Shown: positions 41,847 through 53,763, counted from the stretch's first letter. The stretch: 64,000 nucleotides of DNA from Aradus depressus (GCA_963662175.1 OY759222.1:7995222-8059221); one strand, 5' to 3'. Notes: generated by a model from the sequence alone, not told the origin. Numbers and translations are program-made.

Positions 41847-41920
41847 AGGGCCTCAGCCGGGTTACGAAACCGCGATCTTTAGCTTAATAAGCAAGCACGC
41901 ATACTGCTGAGCTATCTCAG
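41847..41920 (-). mobile_element. SINE head fragment, inverted to the preceding copy
   Basis: AGGGCCTCAGCCGGGTTACGA (start of the block), then CAAGCACGCATACTGCTGAG: the B-box to A-box region in minus orientation. Confidence 0.75.
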
Positions 41921-42063
41921 ACAAGAAATTTTATATTTGAATTAAAAATCCCTAATAATTTTCAGCGAATTCGGAATATGGGAAGGGGGGATTAGGGAGG
42001 GGGGGAGGGTTTAACACAAAAACACTAATAACTGCCGATATAATGGTTATTTGGACACCAATT

Positions 42064-42470
42064 TACTTACTTACTTAATGCAGCTCTACAACCCGCTAAC
42101 GAGTCTTGGCTTCCTCGAGCAGCAATCGCCAGGAGTCTCTGTTTTGTGCGGCTCCCATCCAGTTCTGGATCCCGATGTTCCTGGCGTCGTTGGTCGCACA
42201 GTCCGACCACCGCAGTCTCGGTCTCCCTACTCTCCGCCTTCCGTGCAGGACTTCCGTCAGTAGCTTTCTTGGGATCATTTCTTCGCTCATCCTGATAATA
42301 TGTCCGGCCCACCTTAACCTGCCCAGTTTTATCACTCTAGCCACATCTGGTTCTTTGTACAGGTCGTACACCTCCTGGTTGCTCCTACGCCTCCATTCTC
42401 CTCCAACATACACCGGACCGTAAATCTTCCGGAGCACCTTCCTTTCAAATATTTGGAGGTCTCGATCTTC
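42064..42470 (-). pseudogene. RTE-like LINE 3' fragment with 13-bp TSD
   Basis: TTGGACACCAATT flanks the insert perfectly (42051-42063 and 42471-42483). The minus-strand frame runs from the 5' breakpoint through ERKVLRKIYGPVY, IKLGRLRWAGHIIRM and GRPRLRW to a stop at 42096, matching the RTE C terminus. A short (TAAG)n tail at 42064-42079 completes the 3' end. It is a 5'-truncated, otherwise well-preserved copy, less decayed than the RTE at 21560. Confidence 0.92.
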
Positions 42471-42759
42471 TTGGACACCAATTATTTTATTTAAATTAAA
42501 AATCAAGGACGGAACCTATTAATTTTACGCGAGATCGGCCGAAAGGAAAGTGAGATCAGAGGAGGGGCTTGACTCAAAAACCCTAATAACTGCCGAAGTA
42601 ATGAATTTAGTAAGAACATACACAAGTCAACTAATGATTTTTAGGCCAACGGCCGATTGATGTTGGAGGGAGAGCAGAAACTGAATTAATTAGTTCTGTG
42701 GAAGAACATTGCCAGTGATTAACCGACTTATTATTATTATTATTTTTTTAATTATAAAA

Positions 42760-42970
42760 TAAAATAAAATATCTTTATTGACATTCTTTTAGAACAAAAG
42801 CCTCTCCTTTTGGAGGTTTTGAGTCTACTGCTCTTTCAACAGAAGAGATCAGAAAAGAAATTAACGAATGTTCCTAAATTAAATTAAATTATTTCTTAAG
42901 TATAACTGTTACTTCTTGATTAAAATAAAATAAAAATAAAACAAGATAGAACAAAACAAAAGCAAAAAGT
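42760..42970 (-). mobile_element. LINE-like 3' UTR fragment
   Basis: On the minus strand GAATGTCAATAAAGATATTT leads into a TTTTA-repeat tail, preceded by a GGAGG ... CCTCC hairpin (42806-42825). No coding part remains. Confidence 0.45.
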
Positions 42971-43130
42971 AAAAAATTAGTGTTCTTTCTTAAATAATTT
43001 TAATTATTATTATTAATTTTTGGAAACAGGGGTTCAGAAAACATGCAATTCCAACTAAAACACAACATCGAATTGCTGATCAATTATATAACTTCCCCTA
43101 TACTTTTTGTAGCTGAGGAAGTACGAAACA

Positions 43131-43559
43131 GGTACAGAAAAAAGATTAAACAAACAACAAAACTTCGAAATATGGAGTGAAAAAAAATGTTTATCTACAA
43201 TGTTTTGTTATCAAAGTCACGATTAAACGAGGTAAAAAATTGTGTTTACAGCATTCATAAGATTTTTGTGGTTGTTTTCGTTTTTCTGATGTTATATTTA
43301 CGGAAAAATAATACATAACAAAAGTAATAAAAAAAACTGCTTGAGAGATTATATTTAAACCTTCGTGTCTTAGTCTGACATTAGTCCCGGCGCAGGGACT
43401 GATCATTAGAGATTTTTCACGATCTTTTATTCAGACCAAAAAGGTTATTTATTAAATAAATTGTTGCTGACCTTTTCACTTGAAAGCGGGAAAAGGAAAA
43501 ATCATTGGGTTACGTCAAGAGACTGACTGGTCCCGTTCGGATAGTCGACTGAGTTCGAG
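43131..43559. other. no feature recognised
   Basis: AT-rich; nothing supported. Confidence 0.4.
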
Positions 43560-43685
43560 AGCTCAAGATCGTGGGTTCAAAACTCAGCAGAGGCCCATAG
43601 TTTATTTTATCTGGGAGGTAAAATAAACTTAAGCACGCCGTCCTTCAGATTGGACGTTAAGCTATGGTCGGTCCCGAGCCTGAAA
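43560..43685 (+). mobile_element. SINE middle fragment
   Basis: AGCTCAAGATCGTGGGTTC (B box), the hairpin AGTTTATTTTA and the GCCGTCCTTCAG block are present. It stops after CCCGAGCCTG. Confidence 0.8.
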
Positions 43686-43714
43686 AATACTTTCCTCCCC
43701 CTACTAACCACGCT

Positions 43715-44130
43715 TACAGATCTGAGGATTTATTAGCGATTGGAAATTTAATAAGGAACATTTTTGGTTAGATACAATTTTACGGTAGGACTAACCATTT
43801 TCTGGTGAATCAAGGAAAATATGTTTCAAAATTACATTTCAGGACGGTTTCCGGCATGTATCTCGAAAACCGGACGACTCGCAAAAAATTGTACTACATA
43901 TAAAATATGTATTTTAGTTTTTTTTACAACTATTACTCGAATAGTTTTTTGATTAGGTCATAATCATAAGCGCTATCTTGTAAAATGTAGTTAGGCCCCA
44001 AAGTAAACTGGTCTCAATTTTCGTCCGATTCCGGCCAAAATCTAAACAAATTTAAGTTAGCACATGTGAGCTCTTTATTTCAAAAGTCAAGTTTATAGCT
44101 ATACTCGTTTTCGCGGTAGAGTGCTCACAA
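43715..44130. repeat. family C repeat, longest copy
   Basis: GATCTGAGGATTTATTAGCG, GGAAATTTAATAAGGAACA, TTTCCGGCATGTATCTCGAA and then TGGTCTCAATTTTCGTCCGA. The second half matches 1430-1500 in inverted orientation. Confidence 0.6.
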
Positions 44131-44159
44131 CTTCCCAATCATATATACACCTACGTGCA

Positions 44160-44370
44160 GTCACCATAGCGAAATTTTAATTATAACGGCCGAAGTAATG
44201 AATGTAGTGACACAAAATTTTATATTTAAATTAAAAATTCCATAAGAACGACTCCTATAAATTTTGAACGAAATTGACCGAAGGGAAGAAGATGATCAGA
44301 GGACATAATTCAAAAATCCTAATAACGTATCGTTTGAATTTACGAACGATTACATAACTTCCCCTATACT
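44160..44370. repeat. FB-B fragment
   Basis: TAACGGCCGAAGTAATGAAT, AATTCCATAAGAACGACTCC and CGATTACATAACTTCCCCTA. Confidence 0.65.
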
Positions 44371-44835
44371 TCGGAAAAATGTATCTATTAATACAATTAT
44401 AACTATAATAGAACGACATTAATCAATTTTTCAGACGTGGGATGTCAAGGCTATGCTTGCACCTAGATTCCCGTGGGAAAGTGCTCGACAAGACACAAGT
44501 GCCTTCAGTCGGCTTCTCTTTCACAAGCATGCAGCCTCCTGTACTTCTGTTTAGACCGACGTACCAACTTTCGTTTCTTTTCCAATATCTCTCCCCTCTT
44601 TGCTCTTTCTTCACACCATATCACACTGAAGAAACTGAATAACAAAGAAGACTAACTTTCCACAACAGAAGACCTAAGATTTTTGTTTAGAACTGCCTCA
44701 AATTCTACTTCACTGAACATGAGGTCTTAACAGCTATGAAAATTTGTGAAAAGTAACATATAAGGTGAATAGAGAACAATTATATTTTTTGACGTGACTT
44801 TGATAAGTTTACGAAATCAATAAAATATATGTGAT
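44371..44835. other. no feature recognised
   Basis: Short overlapping frames at 44423-44655 lie on both strands and have no domain signature. Confidence 0.4.
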
Positions 44836-45005
44836 GAAGCCAACTATACCAACCACTTTGGTACAGATTCCACTCTCAAAATCATTTCATACTGGTGTTA
44901 CTGGGTGTTTGGAAGTAAGAGTGACTTTCTTATATTCCGTAACACCAGTATGAAATGATTTTGAGAAGGGGGAGGGGGAGATATCTGTATAAAAGTGGTT
45001 GGTTT
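44836..45005. repeat. hairpin element D, 27-bp perfect stem
   Basis: CATTTCATACTGGTGTTAC (within 44875-44901) is mirrored by GTAACACCAGTATGAAATG (within 44939-44965). Outer weaker matches CCAACCACTTTGGTACAGAT against ATCTGTATAAAAGTGGTTGG extend the inverted repeat. Confidence 0.75.
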
Positions 45006-46128
45006 AAAAAAGGCTACATATCGTATCTAGGGTCACAGGGAATAAGTTGTAAAATGGACAAAATGAGTTAAGTGTACTGTGAGGAGTTGGGAGCTCAGGA
45101 CTCTAATACTTTCGGAATTATAAAGATGTGGGTTTCTTGGTATCTCGTAAAATTGTGTACGTTCTCGGTTAAATCAACTTAATCTATTTCTTTGAGGAAT
45201 CATTCACGAGATAACTGTATTTAACCATTTATTGAGCTGAGTTTATGAAGCTCTTTCTTAGGCCATTCATGTATTTCGTTGTACTCGTACTCCTCCTAAA
45301 CCCCTTTACTGATTACATTGAAATTTGCCACGATGGTAGTGGACACGGTGACGATGGTTTACTACTAAAAAAATCTGAAATCGAACATAGCACGGAGGAA
45401 TAATCACCGAAAAACAAAATCCCCATTGAAATTAATTGAGAGACAAAATTCTCGCGCAAAATAGAATTTTTCGATTTCAAATGTAAAAATCCAGGCGACG
45501 CCCTTTTCGGTTTACCATCGGACACAACTTTTTTTGAGCTGTTTTTAACAGTGTTTTAACGTACTTTTTTCGATAAAAATATTCACAGCTGTTGTCTACA
45601 AAAAGGCTAGAAAAAATCCATTGAATTCAATTGAAATCTATTTAAAGTATTAATATATTCATAAAGAACATACAAGGTGAGAAGTTATTGATAATTATTA
45701 AAACATTAACTGAGTTTTTTATACAGATATGCCTGACTCAGCTCAGTTTTTGCCAACAGCAGAATGTATTGCACACCTAGTTCAACTATTCCAAGTGAAG
45801 AGGGTGTTTTCGGTTGAATCAACTTGCTCAACTTTAGAGAGGCATCATTCACGAATATTTCAAAAAGTATGTTAAATAATTAGGTAAGTGATGGGGAATG
45901 ATTAGGTAACTAAGGGAAAATCCAAGAAAGGATTAACAATACTCATCTTCACTCCTATAGATTTAGAAGGTATATCATTAATAATGATGCAAACATAATT
46001 TATTTATTCCAAAAACTGGATTTACACGATTAATGCAAAAGTAAAAAAGTGCTGCCCTGAATAGTTACGAATTTAGACTTACCAATTTATTCCCTGTGAT
46101 CACAGAAATATTTTGTACGGAACTTCAT
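45006..46128. other. no gene; dispersed duplicate only
   Basis: TTCTCGGTTAAATCAACTTA ... CATTCACGAGAT at 45163-45214 has a diverged relative at 45806-45856 (TTTTCGGTTGAATCAACTTG ... CATTCACGAATA). Nothing else is recognisable. Confidence 0.4.
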
Positions 46129-47155
46129 TGCATACTCTTTGTATAAGGGAAGGTATGTAACCGCTCAGAATTTCTCCGATATTTCATGTTTCCCGTCTCG
46201 CTGAAAGAAAAATTCCTGTGGGTCTGTGAACACGATAATTCCCGACAGAATGGTTAAATCCAGACTTTTGAAATTTTATTTTTGTTTCCAGAAGCCCAAA
46301 AGGACGTCTCCTATTGATTTTCAGTCAAATCGGCCAAAGAAAAGGGGGGGGGGGATTCGGTAGGGGAAGGGATTAATTAATAAAAAAAACTCCAAATAAG
46401 TGCTAAAGTAATGAATGTACCGACAGGAAATTTTATATTTTAAAGATCTCCTGATCCTAGCTTACACCATATAAGCTACAGGGTGAAGTGCAGAAATGCA
46501 GAAAAGAAAAAAAAATCGTTGGTGGATCACCGGCAATGTACTTCCCCAGAAGGAATTACTCTATTAACTTTTCGCTCCCCTTCCAAAACCAGTCAACCAT
46601 TTACGCTAATATTCAACAGTTGACTACATGGGAAATCCTAAATTCTCATACTAAATTTTGTGTCAATAAATTCATTACATTGGCAGTTTTTAGGGTTACG
46701 AATTGAGCCCCCTCTCCTGAACTCTCTCCCCTGAGCCCTCTCCCCTGAACTCTCTCCCCTGAACCCTCTCCCCTGAGCCCTCTCCCCTGAACCCTCTCCC
46801 CTGAACTCTCTCCCCTGAACTCTCTCCCCTGAACCCTCTCCCCTGAGCCCTCTCCCCTGAGCCCTCTCCCCTGAACCCTCTCCCCTGAGCCCTCTCCCCT
46901 GAACCCTCTTCTCTTCTCTTCGGCCGATTTGGCTGAAAATCAATAGTTGTTATTTTTTGGGGTTTTGGTGACACATATCAATTTTAGTGTCGATTCATTC
47001 ATTCTATCATGAGTTATCATGTTCACAGACACACACACACAGATATACATTTTTTTTCATAATTGGAATCAGGAGGTCGGAAAACTTGAAATTCCGTTGA
47101 AAATTCCACATCGAATTTTTGATCGATTATATAACTTCCCGCCAGAAGTAAAACG
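46129..47155. repeat. FB-B copy with both ends
   Basis: Left end TTTGTATAAGGGAAGGTATG; centre GGTGGATCACCGGCAATGTA at 46522; right end TCGATTATATAACTTCCCGC and CAGAAGTAAAAC. It carries the 14-bp minisatellite expansion in its right half. Confidence 0.75.
46711..46912. repeat. 14-bp minisatellite, about 14 copies
   Basis: The unit is CTCTCCCCTGARCY. It replaces the pyrimidine-rich block that ordinary FB-B copies have once. The Arg/Gly/Glu-repeat minus-strand frames here (46638-46974) are by-products. Confidence 0.92.
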
Positions 47156-47494
47156 TTGGTAAGAAATGTAAGGACCGACCAGTTAGAGTAGAAACTGGGG
47201 TGGCAGGATGTGAGTTATCTGGACCAAGATAAGACAAACATTTGTCCTGTTGTTGCGGTCATTGCAAACAGTCAGCAGACTCGGCGGAATCTAAATATGC
47301 AACTGTTTGCAAAGCAGAAAATAATCTATATAAATAAAATTGAATGAAGTCCATGTTCTAGTCGGGGGAGGGGCAAGGAAAGTTGGCGCCAGAGAATGAT
47401 CATAGTGCCACCCCCCTCCGACCATCATGACAACCTACACACCCACACATTTGGAATACAATATAAGTAGAAGGGAAATGGGGACTTTGGCGCA
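47154..47494. other. no feature recognised
   Basis: No coding or repeat signature apart from the flanking FB-B end. Confidence 0.4.
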
Positions 47495-48015
47495 GTTGCT
47501 CCTCATGACCTTTGACCGCACGGGGTCACGTGACCCATCACCCCCACCACCACACTCCCACCCCCTCCTCAGCTCCGAATCACTCACCATCGTACATCCC
47601 CAGCTCAATAAGTTTCCACTCTCCCTCTAAACCTCAATAAGTTTCCGCTCTCCCTCTAAACCTCAATAAGCCCCCTCCAATTTTTTTTTTTGGACCAGTT
47701 GCTCCTCATGACCTCTGACCCCACGTGACCATCACCCCCCCCCCCTCCACAGCTGGGAATCACCCACCATCGTACATCCCCAGATCAATAAGTTTCCGCT
47801 CTCCCTCTAAACCCCAATACGTTTCCACTCTCCCTCTAAACCTCATTACGTTTCCGCTCTCCCTCTAAATCTCAATAAGTTTCCGCTCTCCCTCTAAACA
47901 TCAATAAGTTTCCTCTCTCCCTCTAAACCTCAATAAGTTTCAGCTCTCTCCCTAAACCTTAATAAGTTTCCGCTCTCCCTCTAAACCTCAATAAGTTTCC
48001 GTTCTTTCTCCAATT
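47495..48015. repeat. segmental duplication with 29-bp minisatellite
   Basis: GTTGCTCCTCATGACCT at 47498 and 47699 starts two related segments, each reaching CATCGTACATCCCCAG. Both continue into a 29-bp unit (CCTCAATAAGTTTCCGCTCT...), with three copies in the first segment and about eight in the second. Confidence 0.85.
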
Positions 48016-48185
48016 CAGTCTGATTTTGTGACCTTGAACAGGCACTTGCGTGTTCAAGCATGTCGAACCCTGCATTCGTGTAGCCTACCTTATCATGTCC
48101 TATCATCATCATCATCATCATCATTGTATTCAGTATTATTTGAAACTGGAGTATTATGATGGAAAAATCGCCTACCTACACTTTT

Positions 48186-48446
48186 GAGCATGCCGTCCTT
48201 CGGTGCCTTGAATAGTATTGCATTTAAAAATATAATTCAAAGCTCGTCATATTGAGTATGTTGTCCGATTGGAGTAATATGTGCGAAAAAATATCTTCAA
48301 TTCCGAGCATGCCGTCCTTCGGTGCCTTGAATAGTATTGCATTTAAAAATATAATTCAAAGCTCGTCATATTGAGTATGTTGTCCGATTGGAGTAATATG
48401 TGCGAAAAAATATTTATCTTCAATTCCGAGCACGCTGTCCTTTGGT
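48186..48446. repeat. 119-bp tandem repeat seeded by a SINE block
   Basis: GAGCATGCCGTCCTTCGGTG begins at 48186 and 48305, and a third variant (GAGCACGCTGTCCTTTGGTG) at 48428. The second unit is 123 bp because of a 4-bp TTTA insertion. GCCGTCCTTCGG is a core block of the SINE family. Confidence 0.85.
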
Positions 48447-49318
48447 GTTGTTTGTGAATTCTTCTTTTTTATTTATTTTTTTAACATCTACTATGGTTTG
48501 GAAATGACCTTCGTATCTGTAGGGATTAAGTCGTTGTTTACATGTTTCAAACATGTCGAGACCTGTTGTTCATACTTCACCAATTTTTATTTCATGATTT
48601 AATCTTACATCCCCACGTCAATTAACACATCCAATATGCTTCCCCATCTCAATACCCCCGCTCTCCCTCCGATTCACTACTCTCTATCTTCAGCGGCGTA
48701 GCCAATCCATCTCAATTTTCTCACTTATACTTCCCCACCTAATTCTCCCTTTAAACCTTTTACTCAGACACACATCCAAGCAATTTTCTTTAGATTTCAT
48801 CATAGTCCACTACTCTTAGCACCATCATGCTTCGCCCCTGTTCAACACCTACAACCTCTCTAGATCGTCTGACATTTTCATCATAACCCGGTCTACCCAT
48901 ACATAAACCTACATTCTACGTCCATTAGCCTTTCCCTCTGAGTCAGTCAAACTTACCCACCTCAAATCATCTTCAATGCACATACCCACATCAATTATTC
49001 TAAAACATAATCTTTAATTATAATAGTTCTACTTCCTCAGACCTATTGTACTTCTTCCAATCCGGCAGAGACTTTGCAACCCACACCTAATCCTCAGGTC
49101 TTTCTCCTAATTTTTATGACTCACTTCTACTTCCCCACATCAATCGTCTAATTGTTTTTTCTCAACTTGTCCTTACCAATTTTCTGTTCTCTACTTCTAA
49201 AACCTTTTACTCATACATACCCGCCCATACACGTGGAGTAAACTTTAGATCTAGATGTACCTTTCCATGGATACATTCTTAGGCTAACATGCAGTATATT
49301 CAACTTACGTTATGTTAC
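48447..49318. other. pyrimidine-rich stretch, possible outward continuation of palindrome arm
   Basis: From about 48600 the plus strand is strikingly poor in G, as is the palindrome arm that follows. Its mirror image would lie beyond the right edge of the window, so I cannot tell whether the arm extends here. No gene seen. Confidence 0.4.
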
Positions 49319-49800
49319 ATACTACTTCTCATCTCCAGCACTTAACTTACTTAGCACCTCTACTGTATTCCAATCCTCGTTTAAAGCGGTCAAAACAATT
49401 TCTTTTTCCTTCCACCAACCGTCCTCTACTGTAATTGCTCTCCTAACCTTCTCAAACCTCCGCACAATTCTGACAACGACCAATCCATCCCAATATTCTG
49501 CTCTCCACTTCTACTTCCCCAACATCATATCAAGTTAGAACCCTACAAGTGTAGACTACTGCCCCGTCAACATTTCTTTCTCATTCAAACCACTTCTATC
49601 CCACCTCTCACTCAGACATACCTGCACACTTGCATCACATGCAGAAAATCAAATTTAAATGCTTCTCCCTACCTAAACCGCCAGGTCAACACCCCCACAG
49701 TTCTCGTCGATATTTAGATTCTATTCTATTCAATTCTATTCAATTCTTTATTAGCCTTTAAGAAATACATCTTTTAGGCTCAGGGTTCGGCCTGATATAT

Positions 49801-50706
49801 TGTAACGCTTGATATTAGTGCTACTTGCTATTCTAATTTAAATTATATTAATAATAGTTATATACAATAACGATTATGAGAGAACCTGGTTATGTATAAT
49901 TTATAAATAAAAATAAAGACTTTAAAATAATTTGTTACATTTTTCTTTTATTTTAAATTTCATCATGACATTTTTTATGGGTTAGTATCACATAAATTTT
50001 ACAGACATAGAGATTTTTCTTTTTTAAACACACATTCAACTAAACCTGCGGGGCTTGCATGCTGTATTGAGTTGATGATCGATGATTTCGTTTTGTACCA
50101 CTGATGAGATGGGATTGTTGGTAGACCTCTGACGTCCTCTCCTGATTTTTGTTAGTCATTCCATCATGAAACAGCCATTCCTCATTTCCTAATTATTCGC
50201 CTCTGGATGTCTTTACCAGTTGATCTTCATTATTACGGGATACACACACACTTTTTCTTCTATGTCCTCAGACAATCAAACTTACTCCACTGCACATCTT
50301 TCCACAGATCCCTCCACAGACACCCTCTCACATCTCACTCTGAACAACGACGACTTCCACGAGGGGACAGACCACTTCTCTCTTGTTTTGGATTCAGCTC
50401 CGTCATTGGCCCACAATTTTTACAGCCTTTAGCACTAAACATCTGGGTTTTTTTATATCACTTTCATATTCCCGTATACAATCCTAGTTGCTTACATTTA
50501 TAGTTAACTAATTATTAGCCTAACATTTCATTTTATGACATAATTGAAATAAATGATTTGATATATTTTGAAACTATATCGACCCTGGTACATATCGATT
50601 TGATAACCCCCAGTAACCTTCCTTAGGTCTACTAACTGATTATATTTACGTATCTTATTTTCCATTTCTTAAATATTACATGTAATGGACAATATAGAAC
50701 ATTACA
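49801..50706 (-). repeat. 3' LTR of non-autonomous LTR element
   Basis: 906 bp; I found no difference from the copy at 53766-54671 when reading both. Small frames of 98 and 70 codons recur identically in both LTRs and are not genes. Confidence 0.92.
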
Positions 50707-52754
50707 TTGCCCTCTGCTAAAATATCAAAATATATCATACATTTGCCTACATACGTGTTTAGTACCAAACTATTTCATAATCTGATAGTTATATGTACCA
50801 CTTGGCGACTCAAAAATAACATGGTGACCCAGTTTCTATAATTAATTAATTACACACAAATTTTTTGTCTATTATGGAATACATTCTTCAAGGTAACTCT
50901 CTTTAATAATATTAAACAACAATTAGGTTACAAATCCAATTCAATTAATTTATTTACGTCTTATCATAATGTTATATTAGATTTATTTTCTTATTTTACT
51001 TTATTTTCTCATTTCTTCTATTTACCACTACTCTATTCTCCATACGCAAATTCTACATTCAAAATTCCAACACTAATCATTAATTTGCCATACAATTTAC
51101 CCACACTCCTTAATATAATCTAAAATTCTTAAATAATCTCCCTGGTATCTCTTAACCATCCTGATCTCCTTGGATCTTCGCCTACTACCATAAAATACTC
51201 ATAATCCAATTCCTTCCCACCTATAGGCTAAGCCTAAAAATTTTTAATAATCATTCTTTAATCCTTCCTTCTATTTAAAAGTACAATTCCCTCTCTCCTT
51301 TCAATTATCTATATTTTTTTTTTTTTTATTTACTTCCTTCATTACCATATTTATTTATTATTTAATATTCCATTTATCAATAACATCACTGTCACAATTA
51401 GACATAACTCAGATAATTATTTATATTTTACTACTTTTATTTACGCTATCTCGACTTACTTTCCCTATAGATTTATTGCACTAATTTTTATATAATGCTC
51501 TTAAGATGATATTCTTAAAAAAGAATATTCTTATAACATTTTCCCCGTTTCACTTACAAAAATTTTTTTTTATTTATTATTATTATTATTATTATACGGA
51601 ATTACTTTCAAGGTTATATTTCAATATTATATGTTTTTATTTTTTTTATTATCCATTTTAGGATAATTCCTTTTATCAATCTATTATTCTGAACCTACGA
51701 GCGATTATCGCTCTCAAAAACCATTTGTGGGTTAATATAACTCGTTTCCGTAAGGACGCTAAACTCCTTAAATCAACATGGCCCACGTTGTTGACAATTA
51801 CGGTTAAATAACACTAACAAACCCTTTAAACTAATATATTTTTTTTTTTTTATAAATATTTTTATTTTATCACCAATACCATAAAAAAATGCATGCATAA
51901 ATACCAATAAATAGTTCAATTCGAGACTAACCCTTATTATAAAATTTCCCATAAAAATAACCACCATAAATATAATATTACAATAAATAAATATGTTTTT
52001 ATTTAAAAACATTTAAAATCAAAAATATTCTGTACAGAATGCAGAGTTCACTAAACATTATTTACATCTAATTTTAATTATATAATTTTTTTTTATTCTA
52101 TGTCAGAACATCAACCACTCTCATATTCTCAATCAGTCTCAGACCCAACATTGGTCACTATTACCTCTTTTATAATACCACCAATCTAATAAAAAAATAG
52201 CATACATCATATTAAAAATAACAAGACATACCATAAACAAATACACAATCAATATTAACATTATTTGACGTGTTTACAAACTTCAGTTGTTTATCATAAA
52301 AGACTCTAACAGCTGTCTTATCCTTTATCTATTCATCAGTACGTCTCCTCAATCTAGACTTGGTTGACATATCATGTTAACTACGTCCCATATTTATTTC
52401 TAACTTTAGTTTAATTTATTCTTTATTTACAATTATTTATTAATTAGACCCTATTTACATCTCGAGTGACAACTTCTTTGTTTACATTAATTTCATTCAT
52501 TTTATTGATTTTTATTAACTCAAATTTTACATGCAAACAATTCTTGACAGATAAAATTGTGATATCAAATCTCAGGTACATTTTTCATTAATTAATTATA
52601 TCATTTTATTTTGCAATTATTCATTTCGACAAAATTCAACATATTAACTGATACTTTCTATTTCTATTTTTTTTTTATTAATTTTAATGTTACATTTTAT
52701 AGTTCCAGATCATTATCCTAGACAAGCACTTTTCCATATCCATAATTTCATCGG
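50707..52754 (-). other. AT-rich interior of LTR element without coding capacity
   Basis: About 2 kb between the Gag-like frame and the 3' LTR. I see no RT, RNase H or integrase motif in any frame. The 79-codon frame at 51773-52012 is hydrophobic low-complexity sequence. Confidence 0.7.
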
Positions 52755-53591
52755 TTAAACATTTATTATTTTCTTTCTTTTATATTTATAATTTAGTTTT
52801 CGATTATCTATTTTTCTAAATTTGTTACTAATGTTTAAACTTATCTTTTTCTTTATTCGTTTATTTCTTTGACGTAGATATTTTGTTTTCGAATTTTTCA
52901 AATTATTTTTATTATGATTATTTTTGAACTCAAGTTTTTTACACTTGTTATAGTTATGTTCATTTACACATCTATGAAAATTTGTTTTTCGATATCCGAT
53001 TTTTCTAGGACTTTTAATTTTATTTATCTTATGTTTTTTTAGTTTCTCTATCTTATTATTATGTTTCTTTATAACAATACCATTAGCTATTATGGTTTTA
53101 ATAAATTTACATTTGTCTATCTTCTTATTGAATTTTATTTTCTTCTGTGTTTCATTATTTTCCTTTATTTCTCCATTTTCCTGTCTATCTACAATCATAT
53201 TATTTAATTGTTCACATTTATGATTTATTTCTAAACTTTGATCACTAAATTTCAGATCAACAATTTTATTAAATTGATCGAAACGTTTGTTTACATTCTT
53301 TTTTACATTTTCAAATTTTATGCTTACGTCTTCCTTTAATTCCTCAATTTTTGAATTTAATTCTAACTTTATTTCTGACTTCATTTCATTAAAATGTTTT
53401 GATTGTTGCTCAAATTTTGAAATCATTTCCGAATGATTTGCATTCATATTTTTTATTAACATTTCCATCATGGTGTTTAAACTTACATTTGTCTCACTCT
53501 CCGGCTGAAGGCAATTATCATTAGTTACTCTATTTTGTCCGCCATTATTGTTCGGATTCGTTCTCTGAGAACCTCTATTATAGTCGGCCAT
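52755..53591 (-). CDS. Gag-like Lys/Asn-rich coiled-coil protein
   Basis: This 278-residue protein begins MADYNRGSQRTNPNNNGGQN. Residues 35-140 are rich in spaced hydrophobic, Glu and Lys residues (MMEMLIKNMNANHSEMISKF and following), suggesting a long coiled coil. Residues 150-278 are very basic (Lys, Asn, Arg), which could bind nucleic acid, though no CCHC knuckle is visible. It is the only real frame of the LTR element and begins about 175 nt inside the 5' LTR, the usual place for gag. Calling it Gag-like is inference from position and composition; no family was recognised. The strong A bias matches the rest of the element. Confidence 0.55.
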   Translation of the reverse strand: MADYNRGSQRTNPNNNGGQNRVTNDNCLQPESETNVSLNTMMEMLIKNMNANHSEMISKFEQQSKHFNEMKSEIKLELNSKIEELKEDVSIKFENVKKNVNKRFDQFNKIVDLKFSDQSLEINHKCEQLNNMIVDRQENGEIKENNETQKKIKFNKKIDKCKFIKTIIANGIVIKKHNNKIEKLKKHKINKIKSPRKIGYRKTNFHRCVNEHNYNKCKKLEFKNNHNKNNLKNSKTKYLRQRNKRIKKKISLNISNKFRKIDNRKLNYKYKRKKIINV

Positions 53592-53681
53592 TTTGGACGC
53601 TAACTTTTCATACAGTTTTAAAATTAATTTTTACAAATATTTTTTACACAATTACATATAAGGTCCTTTTATAATTTTCTT

Positions 53682-53692
53682 TTCGGGCGCCA
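53682..53692 (-). other. TGGCGCCCGAA motif (displaced lysine-tRNA primer-site half)
   Basis: On the minus strand TGGCGCCCGAA equals the first 11 nt complementary to the 3' end of lysine tRNA (UUU). It lies about 70 nt downstream of the LTR edge rather than next to it. Confidence 0.45.
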
Positions 53693-53744
53693 TATACGAA
53701 TTTAATATTTCAAGTCCTAATTTTTCAAGTCCTTAATTTTTCAA

Positions 53745-53763
53745 GTCCCTGTTCGAAGCGACA
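53745..53763 (-). other. candidate primer-binding site
   Basis: On the minus strand TGTCGCTTCGAACAGGGAC begins 2 nt from the 5' LTR. Its last 11 nt (CGAACAGGGAC) match the inner part of a lysine-tRNA primer site, but the outer part does not begin TGG. Three GGACTTGAAAAATTA-like repeats follow. Confidence 0.5.

Larger units (their letters stand above)
41930..43130. repeat. FB-B copy with two nested insertions
   Basis: FB-B blocks lie at 41930-42050, 42484-42750 and 43010-43130 (end CTTCCCCTATACTTTTTGTA, CTGAGGAAGTA). They are interrupted by the RTE fragment at 42064-42470 and by a LINE-like 3' end at about 42760-42970. Confidence 0.75.

Noticed and set aside
46638..46974. Arg/Gly/Glu-rich repeat frames
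   Set aside because: By-product of the 14-bp minisatellite inside an FB-B copy.
47495..48015. CRISPR-like array of 29-bp repeats
   Set aside because: The repeats are contiguous with no unique spacers, in a eukaryotic context; it is a minisatellite.
50207..50503. 98- and 70-codon frames, repeated at 54172-54468
   Set aside because: Inside the 906-bp LTRs; identical because the LTRs are identical.
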